Numbered from the stretch's first letter, positions 15,340 through 23,834 are shown. The stretch: DNA of 30,074 nt from CAG-826 sp964504595 (GCA_964504595.1 CAZDEE010000017.1:1-30074), one strand, 5' to 3'. Numbers and translations: made by a program. The notes: generated by a model from the letters alone, not told the origin.

Positions 15340-15368
15340 TCTACAAATTAAAAAAAATGTATTATAAT
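15340..15368 (+). promoter_or_regulatory. Promoter of gap
   Basis: TCTACA (15340-15345, four of six to TTGACA), a 17-nt spacer, and a perfect TATAAT (15363-15368). Transcription would start near 15375, about 33 nt before the gap start codon. A second TATAAT at 15292-15297 has a poor -35 and is less likely. Confidence 0.6.
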
Positions 15369-15407
15369 ATTTCACGTAAGGCAAAATATAAGAAGGAGGA
15401 CATATAT

Positions 15408-16436
15408 ATGTCAGTTAAAGTTGCTATTAATGGTTTTGGCCGTATCGGACGTTTAGCATTTAGACAAATGTTTGGCGCTGAAGGCTATGAAGTCGTTGCT
15501 ATCAATGACTTAACGAGTCCAAAAATGTTGGCTCATTTATTAAAATACGATTCTGCACAAGGTCGTTACGCATTAGCGGATAAGGTCACATGCTCAGAAG
15601 AAGGAGCAGAAGAAGGCTGGATTGCTGTTGATGGAAAGAAAATTAGAATCTATGCTGAAAAAGACGCAAGTAACTGCCCATGGGGTGAATTAGATGTTGA
15701 TGTCGTTTTAGAATGTACAGGTTTATACTGTTCAAAAGAAAAATCAATTGCACAAATCAATGCTGGTGCAAAGAAAGTTATTATTTCCGCACCTGCAGGT
15801 AGTGATTTAAAGACTATCGTTTATGGCGTTAATGAAAACACATTAACAGAGGAAGATCAAATTGTTTCTGCAGCTTCATGTACAACAAACTGCTTAGCTC
15901 CAATGGCTAAAGCATTAAATGATGCATTCCCAATTTTATCAGGTATCATGACCACAGTTCACGCATATACAGGTGATCAAATGGTTTTAGATGGACCACA
16001 TAGAAAAGGTGACTTACGTAGAGCAAGAGCCGCTGCTTGCAATATCGTTCCAAACTCAACCGGTGCTGCAAAGGCTATTGGTTTAGTTATTCCAGAATTA
16101 AATGGAAAATTAATCGGTTCTGCACAACGTGTTCCAGTTCCAACTGGTTCAACCACAATTTTAGTTGCAGTTGTTAAAGCTGATAATTTAACCAAAGCAG
16201 ATATCAATGCTGCAATGAAAGCAAAAGCAAGTGCTTCATTTGGTTATACTGAAGAACAATTAGTTTCATCCGATATTATCGGAATTACTTATGGTTCTTT
16301 ATTTGATGCCACCCAAACAATGGTAACAAAGATTAGTGATGGCTTATATCAAGTTCAAGTTGTTGCTTGGTATGATAATGAAAATTCATATACTTGCCAA
16401 TTTGTTCGTTTAGCAAAAGATTTTGCAAGAGCCTAG
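15408..16436 (+). CDS. gap: Glyceraldehyde-3-phosphate dehydrogenase
   Basis: Glycolytic NAD-dependent dehydrogenase that makes 1,3-bisphosphoglycerate. The 342-residue protein has the Rossmann start VAINGFGRIGRLAFR (5-19), Asp34 in AINDLT as expected for NAD use, the catalytic Cys158 in ASCTTNC and His185 in TTVHAYTGDQ, and the C-terminal WYDNENSYTCQ block. The start is ATG 15408, with AAGGAGG (15393-15399) 8 nt upstream; the longer reading frame from 15357 lies across the promoter and is not real. It is the first gene of a gap-pgk-tpiA set, separated from pgk by an intrinsic terminator, so it should be made in excess of the other two. Codon choice is more C-ending than in the neighbouring housekeeping genes, as expected for a highly expressed gene. 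Confidence 0.98.
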   Translation: MSVKVAINGFGRIGRLAFRQMFGAEGYEVVAINDLTSPKMLAHLLKYDSAQGRYALADKVTCSEEGAEEGWIAVDGKKIRIYAEKDASNCPWGELDVDVVLECTGLYCSKEKSIAQINAGAKKVIISAPAGSDLKTIVYGVNENTLTEEDQIVSAASCTTNCLAPMAKALNDAFPILSGIMTTVHAYTGDQMVLDGPHRKGDLRRARAAACNIVPNSTGAAKAIGLVIPELNGKLIGSAQRVPVPTGSTTILVAVVKADNLTKADINAAMKAKASASFGYTEEQLVSSDIIGITYGSLFDATQTMVTKISDGLYQVQVVAWYDNENSYTCQFVRLAKDFARA

Positions 16437-16452
16437 TTTAAATTAATTTATT

Positions 16453-16478
16453 ATGGGCGTCGCAAGACGCCTATTTTT
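16453..16478 (+). terminator. Intrinsic terminator/attenuator between gap and pgk
   Basis: GGCGTC (16456-16461) and GACGCC (16466-16471) pair around a GCAA (GNRA) tetraloop; outer A-U, U-A and G-U pairs lengthen the stem to nine, followed by TTTTT. Only 20 nt remain before the pgk start, too few for a new promoter, so pgk and tpiA probably depend on read-through. Confidence 0.8.
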
Positions 16479-16498
16479 AGTAAAAAGGAGAAAAAACA

Positions 16499-17704
16499 AT
16501 GAAAAGAGTTAATGAATTAAATGTTTTAGGTAAAACAGTTTTAGTTCGTTGTGATTTTAACGTTCCTTTAAAAGATGGAGTTATTCGCGATGATAATAGA
16601 ATTCGTGCTGCTTTACCAACTATTCAAGAATTAATTAATAAAGGTGCTAAAGTTGTTTTAATGTCACACTTAGGTAAAGTTGATCACAAAGATCCTGTTA
16701 AATGTGAAGAAAATAAGAAAAAGAATAATTTAGCTCCTGTAGCTGTTCGTCTTAGTGAATTATTAGGTAAGAATGTTACTTTCTGCCCAGCAACTCGTGG
16801 TGAAGAATTAATTAATGCAGTTGCGGCATTAAATAATGGCGATGTCCTTCTTGTTCAAAATACACGTTATGAAAAAGGCGAATCTAAGAATGATCCTGAA
16901 TTATCAGCAATTTGGGCATCATTTGCTGATGCATTTGTTATGGATGCATTCGGTTCCGCTCACCGCGCTCACGCCTCAACATATGGCGTTCCAAGCATTT
17001 TAAAGAGCGAAGGAAAAGAAGTAGCGGTTGGTTACTTGGTTGAAAAAGAAGTTGTCAACCTTGAAAAAGTAGTTAACTGCACAGATCGTCCTTATATCGC
17101 TATTTTAGGTGGATTTAAGGTTTCAGATAAAATCAAAGTTATTGAAAGTTTATTAAAGAAATGCGATAAGATTCTTATTGGTGGTGCAATGGCATATACC
17201 TTCTTAAAAGCATTAGGACATGAAATTGGTAGTTCACCATGTGAAATGGATCAATTAGATTATGCTAAACGTTGTATTGAAGAATCAAATGGAAGAATTA
17301 TGCTTCCAATAGATTTCGTTGTTGCTGATTCTTTTGATAATCCAGTTCAAATTGCAACTACAGAAGGTAGAGATTTACCAGCTGGATTTGAAGGATTAGA
17401 TATCGGACCAAAAACTATTGAATTATATATGGCTGAAATTGCTAAAGCACATACAGTATTCTGGAATGGACCAATGGGCGTTTTTGAAAAAGAACAATTT
17501 ACCGCAGGTACAATCGCTATTTGTAAGGCATGCGCTGGAATTAAAGATAAAGCATTTACAGTTATTGGTGGAGGAGATTCCGCTGCTGCTTGTAAACAAT
17601 TTGGTTATAAAGAAGAATTCTCACATGTTTCAACAGGTGGTGGTGCCTCATTAGAAATGATTGAAAATGATGGTCACCTTCCAGGTATCGATATTTTAAA
17701 GTAG
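16499..17704 (+). CDS. pgk: Phosphoglycerate kinase
   Basis: Makes ATP and 3-phosphoglycerate from 1,3-bisphosphoglycerate in the cytoplasm. The 401 residues have the family N-terminal substrate site (VRCDFNVPLKDG, 16-27, and SHLGK near 56-60), the hinge-side block GGAMAYTFLKALG, the WNGPMGVFE segment and the nucleotide-binding GGGDSAAA near the C terminus. The SHLG segment reads SHLGKV where SHLGRP is commonest, and is followed by a lysine-rich insert (ENKKKNN), as in several Firmicutes. The start ATG 16499 follows AAGGAG (16485-16490) by 8 nt. Its stop overlaps the ribosome site of tpiA, 8 nt away. Confidence 0.98.
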   Translation: MKRVNELNVLGKTVLVRCDFNVPLKDGVIRDDNRIRAALPTIQELINKGAKVVLMSHLGKVDHKDPVKCEENKKKNNLAPVAVRLSELLGKNVTFCPATRGEELINAVAALNNGDVLLVQNTRYEKGESKNDPELSAIWASFADAFVMDAFGSAHRAHASTYGVPSILKSEGKEVAVGYLVEKEVVNLEKVVNCTDRPYIAILGGFKVSDKIKVIESLLKKCDKILIGGAMAYTFLKALGHEIGSSPCEMDQLDYAKRCIEESNGRIMLPIDFVVADSFDNPVQIATTEGRDLPAGFEGLDIGPKTIELYMAEIAKAHTVFWNGPMGVFEKEQFTAGTIAICKACAGIKDKAFTVIGGGDSAAACKQFGYKEEFSHVSTGGGASLEMIENDGHLPGIDILK

Positions 17705-17712
17705 GAGTTTTT

Positions 17713-18465
17713 ATGAGAAAAAAATTGCTTTTAGGCAACTGGAAAATGAATAAGACTATTGCAGAAGCTAAGGAATTTGCAACTTTTTCAATTGAAATGG
17801 CAAAAGCCGCTCATAAAAAAGGTATTGATGTTGGTGTTGCTCCAACTTTCTTATGCTTAGACGTAGTTCGTAAAAATAATCCATTTTTAATTGTTGCTGC
17901 TCAAAACTGTAATGATAAAGATTCTGGTGCTTACACTGGTGAAATTTCAATCCCTATGTTAGAAGAAATTGGCATTTCATGGGTAATCATTGGTCACTCA
18001 GAACGTCGTACTTATAATGGTGAAACAAGTATTTCTTGTAACAAAAAAATACTTCATCTTTTAGAAAATAAAATGGTTCCTGTTTATTGCGTTGGTGAAA
18101 CTTTAGCGGAATATGAAGCTGGAGAAACTAAAGCAATAGTTAAAGCTCAAATTATTGAAGGATTAAAGGATATTTCTAAAGAAGCCGCTGGTGAAATTGT
18201 TGTTGCTTATGAACCTGTATGGTCGATTGGCACAGGTAAAAATGCTTCAAAAGAAATTGCTCAAGATGTTTGTGGATTTATCCGTGAAACATTAGTTTCA
18301 TTATTTGACGAAGAAGTTGCTTCAAAAATTAGAATCCTTTATGGTGGTTCTGTTAAGCCAGATAATATCCATGCATATTTATCTATGGAAGATATTGATG
18401 GCGCATTAGTTGGTGGAGCTTCTTTGAAATTAGAATCATTTAATGAATTAATCAATAATATTTAG
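17713..18465 (+). CDS. tpiA: Triosephosphate isomerase
   Basis: Interconverts dihydroxyacetone phosphate and glyceraldehyde 3-phosphate. The 250 residues are of normal length and carry GNWKMN with Lys11, the electrophile His95 in IGHSERR, the catalytic Glu167 in YEPVWSIGTG with the mobile loop GTGKNAS, and the phosphate-binding YGGSVKPDN. Start ATG 17713 lies 8 nt after the pgk stop; AGGAG at 17703-17707 overlaps that stop, which supports coupled translation. A good terminator follows at 18481, so this ends the glycolytic unit. The next gene of many Firmicutes glycolytic operons (gpmI, eno) is not here. Confidence 0.98.
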   Translation: MRKKLLLGNWKMNKTIAEAKEFATFSIEMAKAAHKKGIDVGVAPTFLCLDVVRKNNPFLIVAAQNCNDKDSGAYTGEISIPMLEEIGISWVIIGHSERRTYNGETSISCNKKILHLLENKMVPVYCVGETLAEYEAGETKAIVKAQIIEGLKDISKEAAGEIVVAYEPVWSIGTGKNASKEIAQDVCGFIRETLVSLFDEEVASKIRILYGGSVKPDNIHAYLSMEDIDGALVGGASLKLESFNELINNI

Positions 18466-18480
18466 TTTTATGAATCAATT

Positions 18481-18509
18481 AAGGTTAGTGTAAAAGCTAG
18501 CCTTTTTTT
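18481..18509 (+). terminator. Intrinsic terminator of the glycolytic operon
   Basis: AAGGTTAG (18481-18488) pairs with CTAGCCTT (18497-18504) with one U-G pair and an 8-nt loop, followed by a T-run. It lies 16 nt after tpiA. Confidence 0.8.
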
Positions 18510-18539
18510 GTCAATATATAGTTTCTGTCTAAATTAATT

Positions 18540-18569
18540 TTGTAATTTTATGAAAATAGTGTATATTAT
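18540..18569 (+). promoter_or_regulatory. Promoter of the Bax-inhibitor-1 family gene
   Basis: TTGTAA (18540-18545) with either TATATT at 18562-18567 (16-nt spacer) or TATTAT at 18564-18569 (18-nt spacer). Start of transcription would be near 18575, 35 nt before the ATG. Confidence 0.55.
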
Positions 18570-18609
18570 AGCCAAAGTACAAATAATACTTTAGAAAGAG
18601 AGGGATATT

Positions 18610-19290
18610 ATGGAAAGAGAAATTCGAACAAGTACTTATACTCCAAGTAATGTTTATACCAAGGTATTTGGCTGGATGGCGTTAGCACTACTTATAACAT
18701 TCGGTGTAGCTATTGGAGGAACATTTTTATTAGATAAGATAGATCCAAGCGTCTATTATGGAATTCTAGTTGGCGCAAGTGTGATGCAACTAATTTTAGT
18801 TTTTGTTATTAGCTTTAGTGGCGTGTTGAGTAAAAAACAAGGCGCAGTTAAGGTACCGTTTATTTTATACGCAACATGTATGGGCGTTCTTATGTCTAGT
18901 ATAATTGCGGTAACGGATGTCGTAACAATAATTTATTCATTTGGTGCAACATTTATTTGCTTTGGGGCGATGGCTCTTGTCGGTTGGTTAGGTAGAGAAT
19001 CAAATATGAAGGTTATGTACCTATTAGCAACAGGATTAATAATCGGCTCTTTAGTTTTAACATTAGTTAACATTTTTATGGGATCTGATGAGATAGGATG
19101 GATTGTTTCATTTGCAACATTTGCTTTCATTTTAATTATGACTGCAGTTGATATTTATCGTATGAAAGCAATCGCGGATAATGGCGCAATGACTGATAAT
19201 TTAGCAGTTTATTTTGCCTTCCAAATCTATTATGATTTCATTTATGTTTTCATAAGAATTTTATTAATTTTTATGAGAAATAGAGACTAA
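18610..19290 (+). CDS. Bax inhibitor-1 (BI-1/YccA/TMBIM) family membrane protein
   Basis: 226-residue protein with about seven hydrophobic helices, starting at Val18-Leu41 and ending in the amphipathic LAVYFAFQIYYDFIYVFIRI segment typical of bacterial BI-1 proteins. Bacillus YetJ of this family is a pH-sensitive calcium leak channel; E. coli YccA modulates FtsH. The family's conserved features seen here are the MTAVDIYRMKAI stretch at about 177-188 and an acidic residue in the last helix region (Asp in YYDF), which would be part of the pH sensor. It stands alone, with its own promoter and terminator between the glycolytic and maltodextrin operons. The ATG at 18610 follows GAGAGGG. The physiological role is not settled for this organism. 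Confidence 0.88.
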   Translation: MEREIRTSTYTPSNVYTKVFGWMALALLITFGVAIGGTFLLDKIDPSVYYGILVGASVMQLILVFVISFSGVLSKKQGAVKVPFILYATCMGVLMSSIIAVTDVVTIIYSFGATFICFGAMALVGWLGRESNMKVMYLLATGLIIGSLVLTLVNIFMGSDEIGWIVSFATFAFILIMTAVDIYRMKAIADNGAMTDNLAVYFAFQIYYDFIYVFIRILLIFMRNRD

Positions 19291-19335
19291 TTTAAATTTT
19301 AAATCAACATTAAAAATAATGATTTTTTATTGATT

Positions 19336-19361
19336 AGCATGACTTAGTTCATGCTTTTTTT
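19336..19361 (+). terminator. Intrinsic terminator after the BI-1 gene
   Basis: AGCATGA (19336-19342) and TCATGCT (19349-19355) are exact complements around a 6-nt loop CTTAGT, followed by a T-run to 19361. Confidence 0.8.
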
Positions 19362-19423
19362 GTGCATGTTGCATAAAAAATAAACAATTTACTATCTTTA
19401 CGAGAAAATTTTGTTTTTTTATC

Positions 19424-19452
19424 TTGAAAGCGTTATCATAATAATATATATT
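19424..19452 (+). promoter_or_regulatory. Promoter of the maltodextrin operon
   Basis: TTGAAA (19424-19429), 17-nt spacer, TATATT (19447-19452). Transcription would begin near 19459, giving a 60-nt leader. The -10 lies in a perfect 20-bp AT palindrome (19438-19457), which could be a further operator or only a product of base composition. The -35 and spacer are covered by a cre site. Confidence 0.75.
19425..19438 (+). promoter_or_regulatory. cre site for CcpA
   Basis: TGAAAGCGTTATCA fits the catabolite-responsive element consensus TGWAARCGYTWNCW at all 14 positions. It overlaps the -35 box and spacer of the operon promoter, a position at which CcpA bound with HPr-Ser-P represses. It predicts that the operon is turned off by glucose or another preferred sugar. 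Neither ccpA nor hprK is in this window. Confidence 0.85.
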
Positions 19453-19518
19453 ATTATTAAGGGTGCAGAAAATAATTAATTTAGAGTGAAAAAGCACCAA
19501 AAGAAAGGGAAAAAGAAA

Positions 19519-20784
19519 ATGAAAAAGACAATTTTACCAGTTTGTGCTGCATTGCTTTTAACTGCCGGTTTAGTTTCATGTGGTGGCGGTAATGAAGGTA
19601 CCAGTGCTTCACAAGCAACAACAAACAAAGGAGGAAAAAAAATATCTTTAACCGTTTGGGTTCCAACTGAACAAGTTTCATGGGCTGAAGAACGTATTGA
19701 AGCATTTAAAGCTGCTTATCCTGCTAACAGCTATAACATAACTGTTACAGCATGTGCTGAAGGTGATGCAAAAGCAAATATTTTAAAAGATCCAACAGCT
19801 TCTGCGGACGTATTCTTTTTTGCTGGTGACCACTTAGGTGAGTTAGTTACAGGTAATTACTTGTATGAATTCCCATCAACATTTATTGATGCCTTAAAGA
19901 CAGAAATTGAAGATTCAGTTTTATCATCAGCAATGGTCGATGGAAAATTATATGGTATTCCTTATACACCAAATAGCTACTTCATGTACTATAATGGTTC
20001 AAAAGTTACTGCCGATGAAGCTAAAGATTTAGATTCCTTATTAGCCAAAGGAAAAGTTATTTTTGATATTGATAATGGTTGGTATCAAACTGCTTTCTGG
20101 TATGGAACCGGCGTTAGATTCTTTGGAGAAAACGGTAATGATCCAACAACTGCAAATTTAAATTCCGCTGAAGGAAAATTGGCCGCAAAAGCTATTCGTG
20201 ATTACGTTATGAAAGATAATTTCGTTAATGGTGGTGATGAGGAAATCAAAAAAGATTTCAAAAAAGATAGTGATGTTGTCGCTGTCGTTGGTGGTAGCTG
20301 GTTATCAGCTGATTTGACTTCAGCTTTAGGAAATGATTTAAAAGCAACTATTTTACCAACATTTACTGCTGGCGGAGCAAAGTATTCATTAACATCAACA
20401 GGTGACTGGAAAAAATGCGGTATTTCTTCTTATACTACAGAACCAACCGAAGCTGTCAATTTGGCTTTATGGCTTACAAATAGTGATTCTATGCTCCAAA
20501 AATTCAATAGATTCAATGAAACTCCAATTTTAAAGAGCTTGTCAAATAATGAAGAAATTTTAGCAAATGAAATTAGTGCTACTTTAATGAAACAAACAAA
20601 TACTAACTGCGTCCTTCAACCTTCAATTTCACAAATGGGCAATTGGTGGGATGCTGCAACAGCATATGCTAATGCACTTATTGAAGCTAGAAATAATGAA
20701 ACAGAATTTACTGATTCACAATGTGAAGAGTGGGCTCAAAAATTACAAGAAGATCTTTTAAAAACAATAATAGCATCTAATTAA
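19519..20784 (+). CDS. malE: Maltodextrin ABC transporter binding lipoprotein
   Basis: 421-residue extracellular solute-binding protein, family 1. The N terminus is a lipoprotein signal (MKKTILPVCAALLLTAGLVS with lipobox LVSC, Cys21), so the mature protein is lipid-anchored outside the membrane after Lgt action, followed by a Gly/Ser/Thr-rich linker. The WVPTEQVSWAEERIEAFKAA segment, the ADVFFFAGDHLGEL strand-helix and the later YGIPYTPNSYFMYYN block are typical of maltose/maltodextrin binding proteins. Sugar identity is inferred from two downstream GH13 enzymes. ATG 19519 is preferred behind AAAGGGA; the in-frame GTG at 19486 adds a lysine-rich 11-residue leader without a ribosome site. A long hairpin separates it from the permease genes. 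Confidence 0.9.
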   Translation: MKKTILPVCAALLLTAGLVSCGGGNEGTSASQATTNKGGKKISLTVWVPTEQVSWAEERIEAFKAAYPANSYNITVTACAEGDAKANILKDPTASADVFFFAGDHLGELVTGNYLYEFPSTFIDALKTEIEDSVLSSAMVDGKLYGIPYTPNSYFMYYNGSKVTADEAKDLDSLLAKGKVIFDIDNGWYQTAFWYGTGVRFFGENGNDPTTANLNSAEGKLAAKAIRDYVMKDNFVNGGDEEIKKDFKKDSDVVAVVGGSWLSADLTSALGNDLKATILPTFTAGGAKYSLTSTGDWKKCGISSYTTEPTEAVNLALWLTNSDSMLQKFNRFNETPILKSLSNNEEILANEISATLMKQTNTNCVLQPSISQMGNWWDAATAYANALIEARNNETEFTDSQCEEWAQKLQEDLLKTIIASN

Positions 20785-20800
20785 TTGTTTAAATTTTAAT

Positions 20801-20850
20801 TGCAGTCTAATCTTTTTATAAAATTAAGATTAGGCTGCAGTTTTACTTTT
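20801..20850 (+). terminator. Strong hairpin between malE and malF
   Basis: GCAGTCTAATCTT (20802-20814) pairs with AAGATTAGGCTGC (20826-20838) with one U-G pair; an outer U-A pair makes 14 bp around an 11-nt loop, followed by TTTTACTTTT. It can act as a partial terminator or protect the 3' end of malE mRNA. Either would give more binding protein than permease. No promoter is evident between it and malF. Confidence 0.75.
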
Positions 20851-20899
20851 AAAACGATTGAATTGTTTGAATATAGAGTGATAAAGGAGGTATTCCATT

Positions 20900-22891
20900 A
20901 TGAACATTTTAAAAAGACTCTGCCGATGGTTACAAAAACATCCAGACGTTTTTATTATATTATGTGCAATTATTGGAATTATTTTAGTTAATATTGCCCT
21001 GATAATAGGATTAAATGCGCATATTAGATTAGTTTGGTTGATTACACTTGTTATTATAACTTTTGCATTCTTATTTGCATTATTTTCTCTTTTATTTTCA
21101 TTTATTAGAAAAATGAAGTTGAGCGATGATGATGAATATAAGCATACAAAGGGTGAAATAGTTTTCTTGAAAATAATTACTTTAGGTTTTTATTCGATTG
21201 GAAAAGTAATGAAAAGACAAAAGAAAGAACGTAAATTAGCTGGAAAGAGTTTAGATGATTATACTTTTATAGATCGTTTGCATATGACTAAAGAAGAAAG
21301 AATAGCGGTTAATATTGCTAAGTTTTTTGAAAAAACAGGCAATGTTATTACTAGTATTGTCATGTTTATTCCTAGAATGTGCGTTAAGATTTGGAAATCT
21401 ATTGCAAATTGCTTTTCTGATTTGGCATATTCATTAAAACATGGTGATGCCGCGACAAGATTAAACTTTTTATTTTTAGGAAGTGTTAATATTGGCCATG
21501 GACAAGTAGGGCATGGCATTGTGTTATTTTTATATCAAGTCTTATATTTCTTTTATTTGTTCTTCAATTTAACAGGTATTAAGCATTTGATTGGATTAAT
21601 AACATTAGGAACTAATGAGACTCAGTTTAATGTTCCAACTGGAAATGAAATATGTACCGATGTTTTAGGAACACAAGTTTGCTATGAAGAAAAAGGTACA
21701 ATTGTTGGAGATGACTCTGCGTTATTCTTATTATGGGGTATTTTAGGTGTTTTATTATTAATCATCTTTATCGCTGTGTATTTATCAAGTAATCGTTCTT
21801 CAATTAAACTTCAAGAGAAGTATGAAGAGGGAAGACCAATTCAAACCTTTAAAGAAGAATTAAAAGATTACACAAATAGTAAATTCCATCGTTTACTTTT
21901 AGCTTTACCTTTATTGGGTGTATTTCTTTTTTCAATTCTTCCACTTCTAGATATGATTTTGATGGCGTTTACAAATTATGATATGAATCACCAAACGCCT
22001 GCAAATTTATTTGAATGGACAGGATTTGAAACGTTTAATGCGTTGTTTAATAATTCGAGCATTTCGGATATTTTCTGGCCTATTTTATGGTGGACACTTA
22101 TTTGGGCAGTTCTTGCTACTGTTACAAATTATTTCTTAGGCATCATAATGTCTCTTTTAATAAACAAAAAGAGTATTAAATTAAAGAAATTATGGAGAAC
22201 AGCTTTAGTGCTTTCTATCGCGGTACCTCAATTTGTTTCGTTATTATCTATGAACAAGTTCTTATCTAAAGGCGGTTATTTAAATCAAATATTAGAAGCA
22301 ATTGGATTTTATCAATTATCGTCGATTAAGAAAATATTTGGTGAAGGTGTTTCTAAACCGATATCTTCAGGAGGAGGAATCGACTGGTTATCAAATAATG
22401 GTCCTCAAGCAATTACTTTATTTGGTAAAACTAGTAAAGTGTTACTAGCTAAGCCGATGATTATTATTGTTAACTTATGGATAGGTATTCCATATTCAGT
22501 TTTAAGTAATACAGGAATATTAATGAATATTCCCGCTGATTTATATGAATCAGCTAGAATTGACGGAGCTTCTCCGATTAAGCAATTCTTTAAGATTACA
22601 TTACCATATGTTGTCTTTGTAACGATGCCATCAACAATTACTTCGTTTATTGGCAATATTAATAACTTTAACGTTATTTATTTCTTAACTGGTGGAGGTC
22701 CGACAACTGGAACACTTTCCGCAGGTAAAACCGATTTATTGATTACATGGCTATATAAATTAACTGTTGATAAAAACTATTTTAACTTAGCTTCAGTTAT
22801 CGGTATTTTATCCTTTATTTTCTCGATGACTATTGGATTAATTATGTATAAAAACTCCAAGAGTGTAAAAGATGAGGAGGCGTTCATGTAA
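20900..22891 (+). CDS. malF: Maltodextrin ABC transporter permease MalF, long form
   Basis: 663-residue inner permease of a type I sugar importer. The core (about 325-663) has six helices and the EAA loop ESARIDGASPIKQFFKITLP (about 550-569) that docks on the ATPase. The N-terminal half is unusual: helices at about 18-38 and 43-68, a charged cytoplasmic stretch at 70-190, a helix pair near 198-230, an outer loop with two cysteines (EICTDVLGTQVCYEE) and a helix at 273-297. Gram-positive MalF proteins are usually about 430 residues and E. coli MalF 514, so this one is extended. AAAGGAGG is 9 nt upstream of ATG 20900. It stops 1 nt before malG. The outer loop may take the role of the P2 loop of E. 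coli MalF in touching the binding protein. Confidence 0.9.
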   Translation: MNILKRLCRWLQKHPDVFIILCAIIGIILVNIALIIGLNAHIRLVWLITLVIITFAFLFALFSLLFSFIRKMKLSDDDEYKHTKGEIVFLKIITLGFYSIGKVMKRQKKERKLAGKSLDDYTFIDRLHMTKEERIAVNIAKFFEKTGNVITSIVMFIPRMCVKIWKSIANCFSDLAYSLKHGDAATRLNFLFLGSVNIGHGQVGHGIVLFLYQVLYFFYLFFNLTGIKHLIGLITLGTNETQFNVPTGNEICTDVLGTQVCYEEKGTIVGDDSALFLLWGILGVLLLIIFIAVYLSSNRSSIKLQEKYEEGRPIQTFKEELKDYTNSKFHRLLLALPLLGVFLFSILPLLDMILMAFTNYDMNHQTPANLFEWTGFETFNALFNNSSISDIFWPILWWTLIWAVLATVTNYFLGIIMSLLINKKSIKLKKLWRTALVLSIAVPQFVSLLSMNKFLSKGGYLNQILEAIGFYQLSSIKKIFGEGVSKPISSGGGIDWLSNNGPQAITLFGKTSKVLLAKPMIIIVNLWIGIPYSVLSNTGILMNIPADLYESARIDGASPIKQFFKITLPYVVFVTMPSTITSFIGNINNFNVIYFLTGGGPTTGTLSAGKTDLLITWLYKLTVDKNYFNLASVIGILSFIFSMTIGLIMYKNSKSVKDEEAFM

Positions 22892-22892
22892 T

Positions 22893-23828
22893 ATGGCAAA
22901 GAAAAAAATGGGTGTAAAAGCTAAAACCAGGCTTATAGATGCATTCTTATATATATTTTTAGTATTCATTTCAATTATATGGGTTGTTCCTGTTATATTT
23001 ACATTTATGACAGCTTTCCGTGCTGAAAGTGGATCATCGTCTGGATTATTACCAGAGAATGGTTTTACTTTATATAATTTCTTATATTTATTAGGAATTA
23101 AAAATAGATATGTCGTTCAAAATAATCAAGCAGTAATTAATTATTCCTCGGTACAATATCCATATTTACGTTGGGTTTTAAATACTTTAATTGTTTCTGT
23201 TGTTTCAACAATTATTTCAACACTATTCGTTTTAGGAGTTTCTTATGCGATGTCTCGTTTACGCTTTAAATCACGTAAAAAATTGATGAGTATTAACTTA
23301 ATTCTTGGAATGTTCCCTGGATTTATGTCATTGATTGCTATTTATAATATTTTAAAATTAGTAAATATGACTGGCACTGAATCGACTTGGTTAAGTAATT
23401 TAACAGGTTTAATCATCGCTAATAGTGCTTGTTCTGGAATGGGTTTCTACGTTATGAAAGGATTCTTTGATACGATTCCGAAATCTATGGATGAAGCGGC
23501 GCGAATTGATGGAGCATCTAATATGAAAATCTTTTATAAGATTACGTTGCCTCTTTCAAAACCAATTATCGTTTATACGATTTTAACTTCATTTATGGGA
23601 CCTTGGGTAAATTATATTTTACCATCTTATATTTGTGGTACAAAAACATTAAACTGGACAGTTCCTCTTGGAGTTTACAATTTGCAACAAGGACTTGAAG
23701 GTGGAAGCCTTAGATTTACAATGTTCTTTGCAGGTTCTGTTTTAGTTTCAATACCAATTATTATATTGTTCTTAGCAACACAAAAGTATTATGTTTCCGG
23801 CGTTACTGGCGGAGCGGTAAAGGGGTAA
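22893..23828 (+). CDS. malG: Maltodextrin ABC transporter permease MalG
   Basis: 311-residue second permease. It begins with a basic stretch and a first helix (about 14-40), and has the EAA loop DEAARIDGASNMKIFYKITL near 199-218, then the conserved LPLSKP and a final helix before YYVSGVTGGAVKG, an end typical of MalG. ATG 22893 is preferred over the in-frame ATG at 22872, because that one lies in the MalF coding end and directly abuts the ribosome site GAGGAGG (22874-22880). The 1-nt gap to malF points to tight co-translation of the two subunits, which form a heterodimer. No frameshift or other oddity is seen. Confidence 0.92.
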   Translation: MAKKKMGVKAKTRLIDAFLYIFLVFISIIWVVPVIFTFMTAFRAESGSSSGLLPENGFTLYNFLYLLGIKNRYVVQNNQAVINYSSVQYPYLRWVLNTLIVSVVSTIISTLFVLGVSYAMSRLRFKSRKKLMSINLILGMFPGFMSLIAIYNILKLVNMTGTESTWLSNLTGLIIANSACSGMGFYVMKGFFDTIPKSMDEAARIDGASNMKIFYKITLPLSKPIIVYTILTSFMGPWVNYILPSYICGTKTLNWTVPLGVYNLQQGLEGGSLRFTMFFAGSVLVSIPIIILFLATQKYYVSGVTGGAVKG

Positions 23829-23834
23829 TAAAGT

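Noticed and set aside
15144..15407. CIRCE or CtsR operator before clpP
   Set aside because: Neither TTAGCACTC/GAGTGCTAA arms nor tandem GGTCAAA repeats are found on either strand.
20800..20991. Open frame of 63 codons between malE and malF
   Set aside because: It runs through the malE-malF hairpin and the malF ribosome site and start, in another frame, without a ribosome site of its own.
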